DNA of 64,000 bases from Promicromonospora iranensis (GTDB taxonomy: Bacteria; Actinomycetota; Actinomycetes; Actinomycetales; Cellulomonadaceae). The stretch covers positions 505,062 to 569,061 of the forward strand of contig NZ_JAJQQP010000001.1 in the NCBI RefSeq assembly GCF_028994805.1, in the 5' to 3' direction. The translations under genes were made by a program, and so were the position numbers. The notes under the pieces were generated by a model. The model worked only from the letters and a program-made list of their open reading frames with translations. It was not told the origin of the DNA and made no database searches. Below are positions 27,365 to 36,136 of this stretch, one piece after another. Positions within the stretch are counted from its first letter, which is position 1; each line of letters opens with the position of its first letter.

Positions 27365-28534
27365 ATGGGACTCTTCGGCCGCCGCACACCGCCCACCGCT
27401 CGCCCAGGCGTCGAGGTGCTACCGCCCGGCGAGCGCAAGATATCCGGCGGCGGCGAGGCGTCCCGGCTGTGGTCGGACGGCTTCGGCCGCGTCGGCACCC
27501 GGTCACTCCAGATCCTCGCGGTCGTCGCGGTGGTCGCGGTCTTCGGGTTCGTCGGCACGCGGCTGACGCTCGTCGTGATCCCGGTCCTCATCGCGCTCGT
27601 GCTCGCGGCAGCGATCTACCCGCTGGTCTCGTTCCTGCGACGCCGCGGCCTGCCGTCGCTCCTTGCGACATGGATCGCGCTCCTGACCCTGATCGCACTG
27701 CTGTCGGCGATCGTGTGGCTCGTCGTGCTGGCCGTCGTGGACCAGTGGGACGAGCTCCAGGCCCAGGCGCTCGACGGTTTCGACTCCCTGCAGACCTATG
27801 TCCAGGACCTCCCCTTCGAGATCACCGACGAGCAGATCGCGTCGGTGCGCGAGTCCGCCATGGGCCTCCTGCAGTCGGACACCATCGGCTCCGGTGCCAT
27901 CGCGGGTGTCTCCCAGACGGCCGACTTCGTCGCGGGCTTCTTCATCATGATCGTCGTCCTGTTCTTCTTCCTGAAGGACGGCCCGGCCATGTGGGAGTTC
28001 CTGCTGCGCCCGTTCGAGGGGCACCGGTACGAGCGGGGGCGGCGCGTCGGCGCCGCGACCATCGGCACGCTCGGCGGCTACGTGCGGGGGACGGCGATCG
28101 TGGCTCTCGTCGACGCGGTAGGCATCGGTATCGGCCTCGCGATCATCGGCGTGCCGCTCGTGATCCCGCTGTCCGTGCTCGTCTTCCTCCTGGCTTTCAT
28201 CCCGCTGGTCGGCGCCACCCTGGCCGGCATCCTCGCGGCCCTGGTGACGCTCGTCGCCGTGGGGCCGGTCGAGGCGCTCATCGTGGTCGCGATCGTCGTC
28301 GGCGTGAACCAGCTCGAGGGCGACTTCCTGCAGCCGATCGTCATGGGCCGGACCCTGCGACTGCACCCGCTCGTCATCCTGTTCGCGCTGACCGCGGGGA
28401 CGGTGCTCGTCGGCATCACCGGTGCCGTCCTCGCCGTGCCGATCGCCGCGTCGATCTGGCGTGCCATCCAGGTGTGGGACGGACCCGACCTGCCTGCCCG
28501 GTTCGCCCGGAAGAAGCGCTCCGAGGAGGTCTAG
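27365..28534 (+). CDS. AI-2E (PerM/YdiK) family transporter
   Basis: A 389-residue integral membrane protein. Hydrophobic segments are at the N-terminus (SLQILAVVAVVAVFGFVG, VIPVLIALVLAAAIYPLV) and centre (ADFVAGFFIMIVVLFFFLKD). The family signature is FIPLVGATLAGILAALVTL and NQLEGDFLQPIVMGR. Family members export AI-2, act as Na+/H+ antiporters or have unknown substrates, so a narrow assignment is not justified. ATG 27365 has AAGGAGGA eight bases upstream. The gene is divergent from the antiporter with a short shared promoter region. Confidence 0.9.
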   Translation: MGLFGRRTPPTARPGVEVLPPGERKISGGGEASRLWSDGFGRVGTRSLQILAVVAVVAVFGFVGTRLTLVVIPVLIALVLAAAIYPLVSFLRRRGLPSLLATWIALLTLIALLSAIVWLVVLAVVDQWDELQAQALDGFDSLQTYVQDLPFEITDEQIASVRESAMGLLQSDTIGSGAIAGVSQTADFVAGFFIMIVVLFFFLKDGPAMWEFLLRPFEGHRYERGRRVGAATIGTLGGYVRGTAIVALVDAVGIGIGLAIIGVPLVIPLSVLVFLLAFIPLVGATLAGILAALVTLVAVGPVEALIVVAIVVGVNQLEGDFLQPIVMGRTLRLHPLVILFALTAGTVLVGITGAVLAVPIAASIWRAIQVWDGPDLPARFARKKRSEEV

Positions 28535-28545
28535 GGTGCGGGCCA

Positions 28546-28564
28546 GCCGGACCATCGGTCCGGC
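28546..28564. terminator. Short hairpin between AI-2E and DUF1206 genes
   Basis: GCCGGACC (28546-28553), a three-base loop and GGTCCGGC (28557-28564) lie between two convergent genes and can act on both strands. Confidence 0.6.
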
Positions 28565-28575
28565 CAGCGGTCCGA

Positions 28576-29385
28576 TCAGAGGCGCGCGAACCGGGCGCGC
28601 GCGAAGGAGTACAGGCCGAACGCGGCGATTCCCAGCCCGGTCACCAGGAGCAGCACGGTGCCGAACGGCTGGTCCCGGATCGTGTGCAGGGCCTCGTCGA
28701 GCCCACCCGCCTGCGAGGCGTCCGCACTCACCGCGGCAGCCACGAGGAGTCCACCGACGACGGCGAGCGCAATGCCCTTGGCGACGTATCCGGCCTGACC
28801 GAGCCGCAGCACCACGGGTCCGACGGCGCCCCCACCGGTGCCGGTGAGGTCACTCATGAACTTCTTCCGTACACCCTTGACCGCGTGGTAGACCCCGACG
28901 GCGATGATCACGACACCGACGGCACCCACGAGCCAGCGGCCGCCCGGAACGGTGAAGACACCGGCCGTCATGCCCTCCTCGCTGCTGCCGCCACCAGCGG
29001 TGCCCTGCGCATACCGGACGCCGGTGACCGCCAGCACGCCGTACAGCACGGCCTTCGCGGCGCTCTTGGCCCGCGCGCCGGCCTGGTGCTCCGCGTTCGG
29101 CACGCCGAGGAGGGCCGTCGCAAGCTGCCAGAGCGCGAGTGCGGCGAACCCCACCGCGACCGCCCAGAGCAGCACGTCGCCGCCGGGCATCTGGGCGATC
29201 GCCTTGAAGGCTCCGGACTCGCTCGCCTGGCCGGCGGGCTGGCCCAGCGCGAGCTGGATGGCCAACCAGGCGACCAGGAGGTGCAGGATTCCAGAGGCCA
29301 CGTAACCGCCTCGAGCCAGGACGCGCACAGGGCCACTGTTCTGTGCGCGGCGGGCCGCGCCATCAGCGGACGAGTTCTTGGACAC
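28576..29385 (-). CDS. DUF1206 membrane protein
   Basis: A 269-residue protein built of three repeats, each of two TM helices beginning with a basic LARGGY, AKAVLY or GQAGYVAKG motif (ARGGYVASGILHLLVAWLAI, AAKAVLYGVLAVTGV, GQAGYVAKGIALAVVGGLLV). This internal triplication defines DUF1206, a membrane family of unknown function common in actinobacteria. GTG 29385 has GGAGGTG upstream. Gly- and Ser-rich loops (GGGSSEEGM) lie between repeats. No operon partner is evident; the RDD gene is about 100 bases upstream on the same strand. Confidence 0.88.
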   Translation of the reverse strand: MSKNSSADGAARRAQNSGPVRVLARGGYVASGILHLLVAWLAIQLALGQPAGQASESGAFKAIAQMPGGDVLLWAVAVGFAALALWQLATALLGVPNAEHQAGARAKSAAKAVLYGVLAVTGVRYAQGTAGGGSSEEGMTAGVFTVPGGRWLVGAVGVVIIAVGVYHAVKGVRKKFMSDLTGTGGGAVGPVVLRLGQAGYVAKGIALAVVGGLLVAAAVSADASQAGGLDEALHTIRDQPFGTVLLLVTGLGIAAFGLYSFARARFARL

Positions 29386-29488
29386 GAGTGCACCTCCGTC
29401 AGACCACGCAGTGTGCGGGGCAGTACACATTGGCGCATTTCAGAGTAATCCGCACGCGGCACGCGCCGGTAGGGACCTCCGCGCCGGC

Positions 29489-30583
29489 TCAGCGGGTGGT
29501 CGAACCGCCACACTCCGCGACGGCCGCGCCGTCGGCGGTCAACCGCACGTCGACGAGGAGGTCGGCACCGAGGGCCGCCATGGCCTCCGGATCGGTTAGC
29601 TCGACCTCCGCCACATGGACGTCGCCGTCCGGCGAGACCGTGCGCGTGTGCGTGATGCTCCCGTCCGTGGACCACCCCACCTCGTCATCGGCCCCGACCT
29701 CCCACGACCGGGAGACCGGCGGTGTCCCACGCTCCGAGAGCGACCGAGCGGAGAGGACGATGCGGTAGTCGACGTCGCGCGCCGCCGGTTCGCTCGCCCA
29801 GGAGAGCGTCGCGGCCGGACGGGCGGTCCGAGTCTCCCGGACGGTCCACATCCGGCGATCCTGCTCGATCGATACGGACCCGCCCAGGCTGATGTCCCCA
29901 CCGGTCAGAGCCGGCCCGACCCCGTCGACGCCGCACTCGCCGAGGCCGGCCATGGGCTCCGAACGACTGCTGCTGATCGGCACGCACCCGTAGGCGAGCC
30001 CCAGGACCACCGCGACCAGCGCCGCCGAGTACACCGCGATCCTCGGTCGGCGCGAGAGGTCGGGCAGGTGCTGCACCACCACGGTGTGCGCGATCGTGTC
30101 AGCGAACGTCTGCCGCTTCGCGTGCCACAACGGCCGCAGGTAACCGATGAGCAGTATGGCGTCGAGCAGGTGCAGCACCCAGCGCACCAGCGTCGTCCAC
30201 CAGCCGGCAGGCCCGCCGGACCGCTCGCGGACGACGCGGATGCCGACCACCAGCTTGCCCGGGGTCCAGCCGGTGAGCGCTTGCAGGGTCAGGAGGAGGA
30301 CGACGGCGCCGATCGGCACGAGGACCAGCGGGTCGTCGGGCCAGGCCGCGTCGCCGACGGGACCGTAGCCAGGCGTGAGGGTGGGCTGGGTGGACCCCCC
30401 GCCGAGCGCCAGCCAGGTGACTCCCGCCAGGATCGCGTTGTCCAGGACCGCCGCGACCACGCGCTGCAGCCACCTGGCGTAGGGCGGGGCGACGGCGCCG
30501 GCCAGTAGGACAGCCCTGTCCGGCGCGAGCGCGACGCCGGACACGGGATCCCCGTCGGGCCGGGACCGTTCGCTGCTGGACAT
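29489..30583 (-). CDS. RDD-family membrane protein with exposed C-terminal domain
   Basis: A 364-residue protein. The RDD domain (residues 30-175) shows APPYARWLQRVVAAVLDNAI, where Arg and Asp are the name-giving residues, then GWTPGKLVVGIRVVRERSGG and ADTIAHTVVV. A fourth TM helix (AVYSAALVAVVLGLAYGCV) precedes a soluble C-terminal region of about 160 residues with alternating beta strands, which I do not recognise. RDD proteins are putative transporters, and some work in Na+ or K+ homeostasis. ATG 30583 starts MSSSERSRPDG. It is divergent from the NTF2-like gene at 30661. Confidence 0.85.
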   Translation of the reverse strand: MSSSERSRPDGDPVSGVALAPDRAVLLAGAVAPPYARWLQRVVAAVLDNAILAGVTWLALGGGSTQPTLTPGYGPVGDAAWPDDPLVLVPIGAVVLLLTLQALTGWTPGKLVVGIRVVRERSGGPAGWWTTLVRWVLHLLDAILLIGYLRPLWHAKRQTFADTIAHTVVVQHLPDLSRRPRIAVYSAALVAVVLGLAYGCVPISSSRSEPMAGLGECGVDGVGPALTGGDISLGGSVSIEQDRRMWTVRETRTARPAATLSWASEPAARDVDYRIVLSARSLSERGTPPVSRSWEVGADDEVGWSTDGSITHTRTVSPDGDVHVAEVELTDPEAMAALGADLLVDVRLTADGAAVAECGGSTTR

Positions 30584-30660
30584 GGACGAAGCATGGCAGC
30601 GCATGCGGCGCCGGCCCAGGAAAGCCCCACGTGCGTGGGAATGTCTGGCATCCTGCGCGG

Positions 30661-31029
30661 ATGACGGCACAACAGATGATGGAACGGCTCGCAGAGGTCA
30701 TCGACGGGCATCGGTGGGACGACCTCCCGGCGCTGCTCCATCCCGAGTTCTCGTGCCGCTACGTGCACACCGGCGAGACCTTCGACCGGGATTCCTGGGT
30801 ACGGATCAACGCGGACTATCCCGGGTTCCAGGACTTCCGGCTGCTCGACTGCATAGCCGACCAGGAGCGCGCCGCCGGCCGTGCCCATGTCACAGGTCTT
30901 GCCGACGGCGAGCTGCAGCACTTCGAGGTGGCGACGTTCCTCACCGTGCGTGACGGCCTCGTCGTCGACATGACCGAGGTGTGGACGGACGTCGACCTCG
31001 CCCCGCCCGCAGGCACCAGGCCGCAGTAG
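30661..31029 (+). CDS. SnoaL/NTF2-like small protein
   Basis: A 122-residue alpha+beta barrel candidate. It has an initial helix (MMERLAEVIDGHRWDDLPAL), the LHPEFSCRYVHTGETFDRDS strand-helix pattern and a final hydrophobic strand pair (VATFLTVRDGLVVDMTEVW). This is the SnoaL/NTF2 fold used by small polyketide cyclases, isomerases and steroid isomerases. No catalytic residue set identifies the substrate. It is a single gene between the RDD and DUF6463 genes, with its ATG about 78 bases from the RDD start codon on the other strand. Confidence 0.7.
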   Translation: MTAQQMMERLAEVIDGHRWDDLPALLHPEFSCRYVHTGETFDRDSWVRINADYPGFQDFRLLDCIADQERAAGRAHVTGLADGELQHFEVATFLTVRDGLVVDMTEVWTDVDLAPPAGTRPQ

Positions 31030-31047
31030 CGCCCGTGGCCCACCGGG

Positions 31048-31482
31048 TCACGTCCGCACGCTGCCGTCCTCGCGCCTGGTGCGGTGGGAGTGCGCGACCA
31101 TGGCGGCCACCACGAAGAAGAGCCAGAACGGCGAGACGGGCATCAGCACGACACCAACACAGCCCAGCACCAGCAGCAGCCAACCGACGTGGGGCGGCGC
31201 CTGCCCCCAGCGCCGTTCGATCCAGGTGACGTCTGCGCCGACGAAGGCCAGTCCGATCCCCGCTACGAGGTACCAGAAGCTGGCACTGCGGAGATCGACG
31301 AGGGCCGGGTCGGCGTCGACGGCCCCGAGCACGCCCGCATCGATGATGCTGGCCACCGAATCGCCGTAGAACAGCGGTGTGGTGAGTATGTGTACCACCG
31401 CGATGACCAGCAGCGCGGGGCCGACGAGTGCGCGCCTCCTGGGTCGTCGGTCGCGTGGGTCGAGCGACGGCTCGGTGCTCAT
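31048..31482 (-). CDS. Four-TM membrane protein, DUF6463-like
   Basis: A 144-residue protein with four hydrophobic helices: PALLVIAVVHILTTPLFYG, SFWYLVAGIGLAFVGADVTW, VGWLLLVLGCVGVVLMPVS and FWLFFVVAAMVAHSHR. The pattern, including His in helix 1 and SASFWYLVAG, fits DUF6463, whose function is unknown. Its ATG overlaps the tetR stop codon (ATGA), so it is translated with the TetR regulator at 31479 and is presumably its target. Confidence 0.7.
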   Translation of the reverse strand: MSTEPSLDPRDRRPRRRALVGPALLVIAVVHILTTPLFYGDSVASIIDAGVLGAVDADPALVDLRSASFWYLVAGIGLAFVGADVTWIERRWGQAPPHVGWLLLVLGCVGVVLMPVSPFWLFFVVAAMVAHSHRTRREDGSVRT

Positions 31483-32033
31483 GGCTGCTCCTTCATGACG
31501 GGGCCCAGCACGATGTCGTACAACCGGTCGATGTCCGTGGGCTCGAGCTGGGGCAGGACGTGCTGGGAGCCGATCAGCACCACATAGACGAGGCGGGCCA
31601 TGGGCAGCGCCTGCTCGGCGTCGCCGCTGATCGCCTCCCACAGTGTCCGCAGATAGTCGATCCGGGTCGCGTCGACCCGTTCCAGCGTGTGCCGGGCCTC
31701 CTTGTCGTGCGCCGCCCACGACCTGATGCTCGCTTCCAGCCGCGGCTGGTTGCCCTCGTCCTCGATCACGATCCGGCGCAGCAGCCGCAGCTTTTCCTCT
31801 GGCGTCCGGTCGTCCTGCGACTCCACGACGTCGATGAAGCGCAAGGTGTGCTGCTGCTCGAAGTACGCCAGGAGCTCCCGCTGGTAGCTCGGCATCCCAT
31901 CGCCGAAGTGGTGGTAGAAGGAGCCCTTGCTGACCCCGAGAGCCTCGGTGAGGCGCTCGATACGCAGCGCGCCGACGCCCCCCTCGGCCATCACCATCAG
32001 CCCCTTGTCGAGCCATGCGCTCTTGGTCACCAT
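31479..32033 (-). CDS. TetR-family transcriptional repressor
   Basis: A 184-residue regulator. Its N-terminal HTH reads LMVMAEGGVGALRIERLTEA and LGVSKGSFYHHFGDG, the TetR signature. The C-terminal ligand domain holds EEKLRLLRRIVIEDEGNQPR and RLVYVVLIGSQHVL. ATG 32033 lies eight bases from a perfect 20-base palindrome (32041-32060), which is probably its own operator. It is followed by a translationally coupled DUF6463-like membrane gene, forming a small autoregulated module. The inducer is unknown. Confidence 0.9.
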   Translation of the reverse strand: MVTKSAWLDKGLMVMAEGGVGALRIERLTEALGVSKGSFYHHFGDGMPSYQRELLAYFEQQHTLRFIDVVESQDDRTPEEKLRLLRRIVIEDEGNQPRLEASIRSWAAHDKEARHTLERVDATRIDYLRTLWEAISGDAEQALPMARLVYVVLIGSQHVLPQLEPTDIDRLYDIVLGPVMKEQP

Positions 32034-32040
32034 GATATGG

Positions 32041-32060
32041 ACCGTACCATACGGTACGGT
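32041..32060. promoter_or_regulatory. TetR operator palindrome
   Basis: ACCGTACC and GGTACGGT flank ATAC (32041-32060), an exact inverted repeat immediately upstream of the tetR start codon. A second partial GGTAtGG follows. Its position would block transcription of tetR and the coupled membrane gene. Confidence 0.8.
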
Positions 32061-32139
32061 ATGGCTGGCAGGGCCACATCGACCTTGAGGCCGTGCCCAA
32101 GAACCGGCCCTGGTGAGCGTGGACTCCCCCCCGGGGGGA

Positions 32140-33003
32140 TCACGCCAAGCTTGTCCCGCCGTCCGCCAGCCCAGCCAGCAGCTCGGCCGCCAGGTGCGGC
32201 CGCACCAGCCACAGCAGGTGGCTGGACTCGAGGGTGTGCACGTCGTACGGGTTGTCCGGCGTGAGCGCGTCACCCTCCCGGATCAGCCGGTCCTGCATCG
32301 CGAGCGGGATGCTCGTGTCCGCACTGAGCCGCACGTAGGTCTTGGGGATCGTGCCCCAGGTCGCTGCCTGGGCCCGGTCGGCCGACGTGCCCGCGTCCAG
32401 GTTCTCGTCGGGCTGGAAGGTGTTGAGGAAGGTGCGGAGCTCGTCGTCCGTGCCGTCCGCCAGGAACGCCTCCTTGAAGCCAGCGAGCACGGCCGGGTCG
32501 GCGGTGCGGAAGTTGCACCGCAGCAGGCCGACGGCGGCCGGGTCGGCCGCCAGCGCGCCCGCGAGCGCTCCGGCGTCGACCGACGCCATCTCGGGTTCCG
32601 CGTAGTAGTCGCCCACGTCGAGGTCCACCGGGGCCCACGCGGAGACGTACACGATCCGGTCGATCAGATCGGGGCGGGCGTTGCCGACGGCGGTCACCGT
32701 GGCGCCGCCCCGGCTGTGCGCGACAAGGATCACCGGCCCGTGCTCCTTCGCCCGCTCGAGCACCTCGGTGACACGCGCCGCGTTGTCCGCCAGCGTGACG
32801 CCCTTGATGCCGCCGGGCGCCGTCGCGAGGGCCGCGGCGTCCTGCGGGGCCTGGTACGCGGCAGGGTAGGTCGCCTCGAAACCGTGCCCGGGCAGGTCGA
32901 CGGCGGCGGAGCGGTGGCCGTGCAGAGCGAGCTCCGCCTGGAGCGGCGCGAACGAGAAGGAGTTGGCGAAGGCGCCGTGGACCAGCACGAAGGTGGGAGA
33001 CAC
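32140..33003 (-). CDS. Alpha/beta hydrolase
   Basis: A 287-residue hydrolase. TFVLVHGAFANSFSF (oxyanion HG), the nucleophile elbow VAHSRGGATV with Ser at about 97, a possible acid in the PDEN/DNPYD region and the final catalytic His in LESSHLLWLVRP complete the triad. The length and the YVSAWAPVDLD segment resemble the AB_hydrolase_1 group with esterase or pyrethroid-hydrolase-like members. GTG 33003 lies five bases after the stop of the CGNR gene, so the two are an operon. The substrate is not predictable. The longer open frame upstream of the GTG overlaps the CGNR gene and is rejected. Confidence 0.85.
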   Translation of the reverse strand: MSPTFVLVHGAFANSFSFAPLQAELALHGHRSAAVDLPGHGFEATYPAAYQAPQDAAALATAPGGIKGVTLADNAARVTEVLERAKEHGPVILVAHSRGGATVTAVGNARPDLIDRIVYVSAWAPVDLDVGDYYAEPEMASVDAGALAGALAADPAAVGLLRCNFRTADPAVLAGFKEAFLADGTDDELRTFLNTFQPDENLDAGTSADRAQAATWGTIPKTYVRLSADTSIPLAMQDRLIREGDALTPDNPYDVHTLESSHLLWLVRPHLAAELLAGLADGGTSLA

Positions 33004-33007
33004 GGCG

Positions 33008-33673
33008 TCAGACGTTACCGCCGTCGCGTCCGGCCAGGTCGGACTTGCGCCGCTGGTAGTGCCGGGCGGCGCGGGCGCGGTTGCCGCAGCCCGGGGAGCA
33101 CCACTCGCGGCGGTTGTGATCCTTGGCGAAGTAGAGGACGCATCCGGGCGCGAGGCAGGCACGGAGCTGGGACCGCCCCTCGCCGGCGAGCAGGGCGATG
33201 GACTCGCTCGCGAGGAGTGCGGCGATGCCGGGACCTGCCGGGTGTGCGACGTGCAGGGTGCGTGCGGGCTCGCCGCCGGGCGGCCAGTCGAGGGCCGGCC
33301 ACGGCGGTGCGGCAGCGACGATCTCGTTGAGCACCGCGCGTGCCGCATCCCGGTCGCGGGTCGCGGACGCGGCGGCGGGCCGGGGGTCCTGGGTGGCGTC
33401 GGCCGCCAGACGGCGCAGCGCGTCACGCAGGCGGCGCAGACCGTCGGCCGTAGCACCGAGGTCGGCGGGCGGGTCGGTCGCGAGCCAGGCGGCCACGCCG
33501 GGGGCCGTCTCCGTGAGGCGTGGACCGACCGCCCGCAGCCACGCGACCGCCTCGCCGTCCGTGCCGAGCGCGTCGTGGACGTGCCCACGGCCTGCCCAGA
33601 CGGTGTTCATCAGTTCCACGGGAAGCAGCTCGCCGAGCAGCGGTGCCCGGGTCGGCTCAGGAGTGGGGGCCAT
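33008..33673 (-). CDS. CGNR zinc-finger transcriptional regulator
   Basis: A 221-residue protein with the ABATE-type N-terminal domain (LPVELMNTVWAGRGHVHDAL, residues 17-36). The C-terminal CGNR zinc finger reads RACLAPGCVLYFAKDHNRRE and WCSPGCGNRARAARHYQRR; two Cys pairs bind zinc. CGNR proteins are predicted DNA-binding regulators of stress or detoxification genes. It precedes the hydrolase gene and is divergent from the AhpD-like gene at 33801. Several GGTTA/TAACC repeats in the gap are candidate binding sites. Confidence 0.88.
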   Translation of the reverse strand: MAPTPEPTRAPLLGELLPVELMNTVWAGRGHVHDALGTDGEAVAWLRAVGPRLTETAPGVAAWLATDPPADLGATADGLRRLRDALRRLAADATQDPRPAAASATRDRDAARAVLNEIVAAAPPWPALDWPPGGEPARTLHVAHPAGPGIAALLASESIALLAGEGRSQLRACLAPGCVLYFAKDHNRREWCSPGCGNRARAARHYQRRKSDLAGRDGGNV

Positions 33674-33691
33674 GCATCCATCCTACCGCAC

Positions 33692-33780
33692 CTAATGGTT
33701 AGAGGCGGTTTTAACCGTTGACAGATGTCCGAGCGTGTGTGCAGGATGCTCTCACGGTTAGCGAGCCCGCTAACCGTGAG
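33692..33780. promoter_or_regulatory. Operator region with a 30-base perfect palindrome
   Basis: CTCACGGTTAGCG (33751-33763) pairs perfectly with 33768-33780 across four bases. CGGTT-TT-AACCG (33706-33717) and ATGGTTAGAGG (33695-33705) repeat the same GGTTA/TAACC half-site. The cluster lies between the divergent CGNR and AhpD-like genes, so a single regulator, most likely the CGNR protein, could control both transcripts. Confidence 0.7.
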
Positions 33781-33800
33781 AACTTGGAGAGGGAACCCCG

Positions 33801-34349
33801 ATGTCGAAGCTGCCTCAGATCGATCCCGCCACCGCGACCGGCGCAGCCGCCGAGCTCCTGGCGCAGGTGCAGAAGTCGCTCGGCGTCACGCCGAACATGA
33901 CCAAGGTGATGGCCAACAGCCCCGCGCTGCTCCAGGGCTACCTCGCCCTGTCGGGAGCCCTGGGTGGCGGCGCACTCCCGGCGGCGGTGCGCGAGCGCCT
34001 CGCCGTGGCGACCGCCGAGGCCAACGGCTGCGAGTACTGCCTCTCGGCCCACACCTACATCGGCGCCAACATCGCCCATGTCGACGCCGACGAGCTCGAG
34101 CGGGCCCGGTCGGCGCAGTCGAACGACCCGCACACCGCCGCGCTGCTCGCCCTGTCCAACGCGGTCCTGGCCGCCCGGGGCGCCATCGACGACGCGGACC
34201 TCGAGGCCGCGCGCCAGGCCGGCGTGACCGACGCCGAGATCGGCGAGGTGGTCGGTCACATAGCGCTCAACGTGCTGACCAACTACTTCAACGTGCTGAG
34301 CCAGGTCGAGAACGACTGGCCGGTCGTCACCCCGCGCGTCGCCGTCTGA
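33801..34349 (+). CDS. Carboxymuconolactone decarboxylase/AhpD-like protein
   Basis: A 182-residue helical protein. [14 protein letters not shown] (residues 74-87) is the AhpD core ExxxCxxCxxxH, which gives thiol-dependent peroxidase activity. The surrounding helices ([33 protein letters not shown]) match the CMD family. It likely reduces peroxides through the Cys pair. It follows the 30-base palindrome at 33751 by 20 bases and is followed by a DUF1348 gene, so the operon may answer oxidative or electrophile stress together with the divergent CGNR-hydrolase pair. The physiological partner is not known. Confidence 0.9.
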   Translation: MSKLPQIDPATATGAAAELLAQVQKSLGVTPNMTKVMANSPALLQGYLALSGALGGGALPAAVRERLAVATAEANGCEYCLSAHTYIGANIAHVDADELERARSAQSNDPHTAALLALSNAVLAARGAIDDADLEAARQAGVTDAEIGEVVGHIALNVLTNYFNVLSQVENDWPVVTPRVAV

Positions 34350-34405
34350 CGCGACCCGCTCCACCCGCCCCGAACCACCCCGGCCACCCCGCGAGGAGAT
34401 TCACG

Positions 34406-34885
34406 ATGACCGAGTCCCGGCCACCGTTTCCGCCCTTCGACCTCGACAGCGCACTGACCAAGGTGCAGGCCGCCGAGGACGCGTGGAACACGCGCGACCC
34501 GCAGCGCGTCAGCCTCGCCTACACACCTGACTCGGTGTGGCGCAACCGTGACACCTTCGTCACGGGCCGTGCGGCGATCGTCGAGCTCCTCACCGCGAAG
34601 TGGGAGCGCGAGCAGGACTACGTGCTGCGGAAGAGCCTGTGGGCCTTCGCTGGCGACCGCATCGCCGTCCGCTTCCAGTACGAGTGGCACGACCGGTCCG
34701 GCCAGTGGTTCCGCAGCTACGGCAACGAGCTGTGGGAGTTCGACGAGTCCGGGCTGATGCGCCGCCGCGAGGCCAGCATCAACGACACCACCATCAAGGA
34801 GGCCGACCGCCGCTGGTTCGGACCACGCCCCGAGCACGAGCGAGGCGTGGAGTTCTGGAAGAACGAGGACATCCCTCTCCAGTAG
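34406..34885 (+). CDS. DUF1348 NTF2-like protein
   Basis: A 159-residue protein. [57 protein letters not shown] and [17 protein letters not shown] are characteristic of DUF1348, an NTF2-fold family of unknown role often co-encoded with oxidoreductases. ATG 34406 has GAGGAG upstream. It lies 56 bases after the AhpD-like gene and is probably co-transcribed with it. Confidence 0.9.
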   Translation: MTESRPPFPPFDLDSALTKVQAAEDAWNTRDPQRVSLAYTPDSVWRNRDTFVTGRAAIVELLTAKWEREQDYVLRKSLWAFAGDRIAVRFQYEWHDRSGQWFRSYGNELWEFDESGLMRRREASINDTTIKEADRRWFGPRPEHERGVEFWKNEDIPLQ

Positions 34886-34892
34886 TGACGGC

Positions 34893-34933
34893 GGACTACC
34901 TGCCGGGGCACAGCGTGCTCCGGCAGGTAGTCC
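34893..34933. terminator. Terminator hairpin after the DUF1348 gene
   Basis: GGACTACCTGCCGG (34893-34906) pairs perfectly with 34920-34933 across 13 bases. It lies between convergent genes. Confidence 0.75.
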
Positions 34934-34946
34934 GGCGGGGGTGAGG

Positions 34947-34970
34947 TTGCCGGCCCTGTCGGGCCGGCAA
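34947..34970 (-). terminator. Terminator hairpin after uxuA
   Basis: TTGCCGGCCC, a TGTC loop and GGGCCGGCAA form a perfect 10-base-pair stem seven bases beyond the uxuA stop codon. Confidence 0.7.
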
Positions 34971-34977
34971 ACCCTGC

Positions 34978-36102
34978 TCAACCCTGCTGGTACCGGAACG
35001 CGTCCCACGCGCCGAGGAGGTACTGGATACCGAGGGCCCGGTCGTAGAGCCCGTATCCGGGGCGAGGCTTGTTCGTGGTGTTCTCGTCCCACAGGTGGCG
35101 GCCGTGATCGGGCCGGATGTAGCCCTGGTAGTTGGCCTCGGCGTACGCCTTCATGATCCCGGTCGTGTCGACGCTGCCCTCCGAGGCACGGTGGGCCACC
35201 TCGGTGAAGTCACCGCTTGCGAAGTGCTTGATGTTGCGCACGTGCGAGAAGTGGATGCGGTCCATGAAGGTGCGTACGGCGTCGACCGCGTCGTGCTCCG
35301 GGTTGGCGGAGAAGCTGCCCAGGCACAGCGTCAGGCCGTGGTGCGGGCTCGGGTGCAGGTCGAGCACCCGGGCCAGGCCTTCCTTGCTGGAGACCACGCG
35401 CGGCCAGCCGAAGACGTCGAACGGCGGGTCGTCGGGGTGCACGCCCAGCTTGACGTCGTACTCCTCGCAGGTGGGGATGACCGCCTCGAGGAAGTACTGG
35501 TAGTTCGCGTACATGTCGTCGTGGGTGACACCCACGTAGGCAGCGTTGAGCTCATGGAAGCTCGCCAGCCGCTCGGGCTCCCAGCCGGGCAGGGTGAGCC
35601 CGTGCGTGTTCGCCTCCATGTCGGCGATGAGGCTCTCGGGCGACATCTTGTCGACCACAGCCTTCTCGTAGTACAGCGCGGTCGAGCCGTCGGGCAGCGG
35701 GTGCCACAGGTCGGTGCGCAGCCAGTCGAAGACGGGCATGAAGTTGTAGCAGACGACCTTCACGCCGGCGCGGCCGAGCCGCTCGATCGTCGTGATGTAG
35801 TTCGCGATGGCCTCGTCCCGGCTCATCCCGAGGACGGTCCGCCCGAGCTTGATCGACTCGTGGACGTTGACCGACTCGACCACCTCGGCGTCGAACGTCC
35901 GCGTCACGCCCTGGGCACGCGCCGCGGCCGACAGGCCGGTGATGCGCGCGACCTCGGCGTCGATCTCGGCCTGCTCCCAGACCTCACCAGCCTGCTTGTG
36001 GTGCAGGCTCCACACGATGGTCTCCACGCCAGGGATCTGGCGCACGTGATCCAGGGTCACGGTGTCGTTGCCCTCGCCGTACCAGCGGAAGCCCATCTTC
36101 AC
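34978..36102 (-). CDS. uxuA: Mannonate dehydratase
   Basis: A 374-residue enzyme that dehydrates D-mannonate to 2-keto-3-deoxygluconate in glucuronate breakdown. FRWYGEGNDTVTLDHVRQIPG opens the TIM barrel (shown here as FRWYGEGNDTV). VVCYNFMPVFDWLRTDL, LGVHPDDPP and HFSHVRNIKH hold the conserved metal-binding Cys/His region, and GYIRPDHGRHLWDE is a family signature. GTG 36102 has GAGGAG about six bases upstream. The kinase and aldolase that would follow are not in the window. Paired CTTGTATA motifs at 36137-36158 suggest GntR-type (UxuR-like) control. The lacZ gene upstream lies on the same strand. Confidence 0.93.
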   Translation of the reverse strand: MKMGFRWYGEGNDTVTLDHVRQIPGVETIVWSLHHKQAGEVWEQAEIDAEVARITGLSAAARAQGVTRTFDAEVVESVNVHESIKLGRTVLGMSRDEAIANYITTIERLGRAGVKVVCYNFMPVFDWLRTDLWHPLPDGSTALYYEKAVVDKMSPESLIADMEANTHGLTLPGWEPERLASFHELNAAYVGVTHDDMYANYQYFLEAVIPTCEEYDVKLGVHPDDPPFDVFGWPRVVSSKEGLARVLDLHPSPHHGLTLCLGSFSANPEHDAVDAVRTFMDRIHFSHVRNIKHFASGDFTEVAHRASEGSVDTTGIMKAYAEANYQGYIRPDHGRHLWDENTTNKPRPGYGLYDRALGIQYLLGAWDAFRYQQG

Positions 36103-36136
36103 GGGGTGCTCCTCGTCGTCGTCCTTGGTTGCCGGC

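Noticed and set aside
32140..33588. Extended 482-residue form of the alpha/beta hydrolase
   Set aside because: The first 195 residues overlap the CGNR gene antisense-free frame and lack hydrolase sequence. The enzyme starts at GTG 33003 with VSPTFVLVHG.
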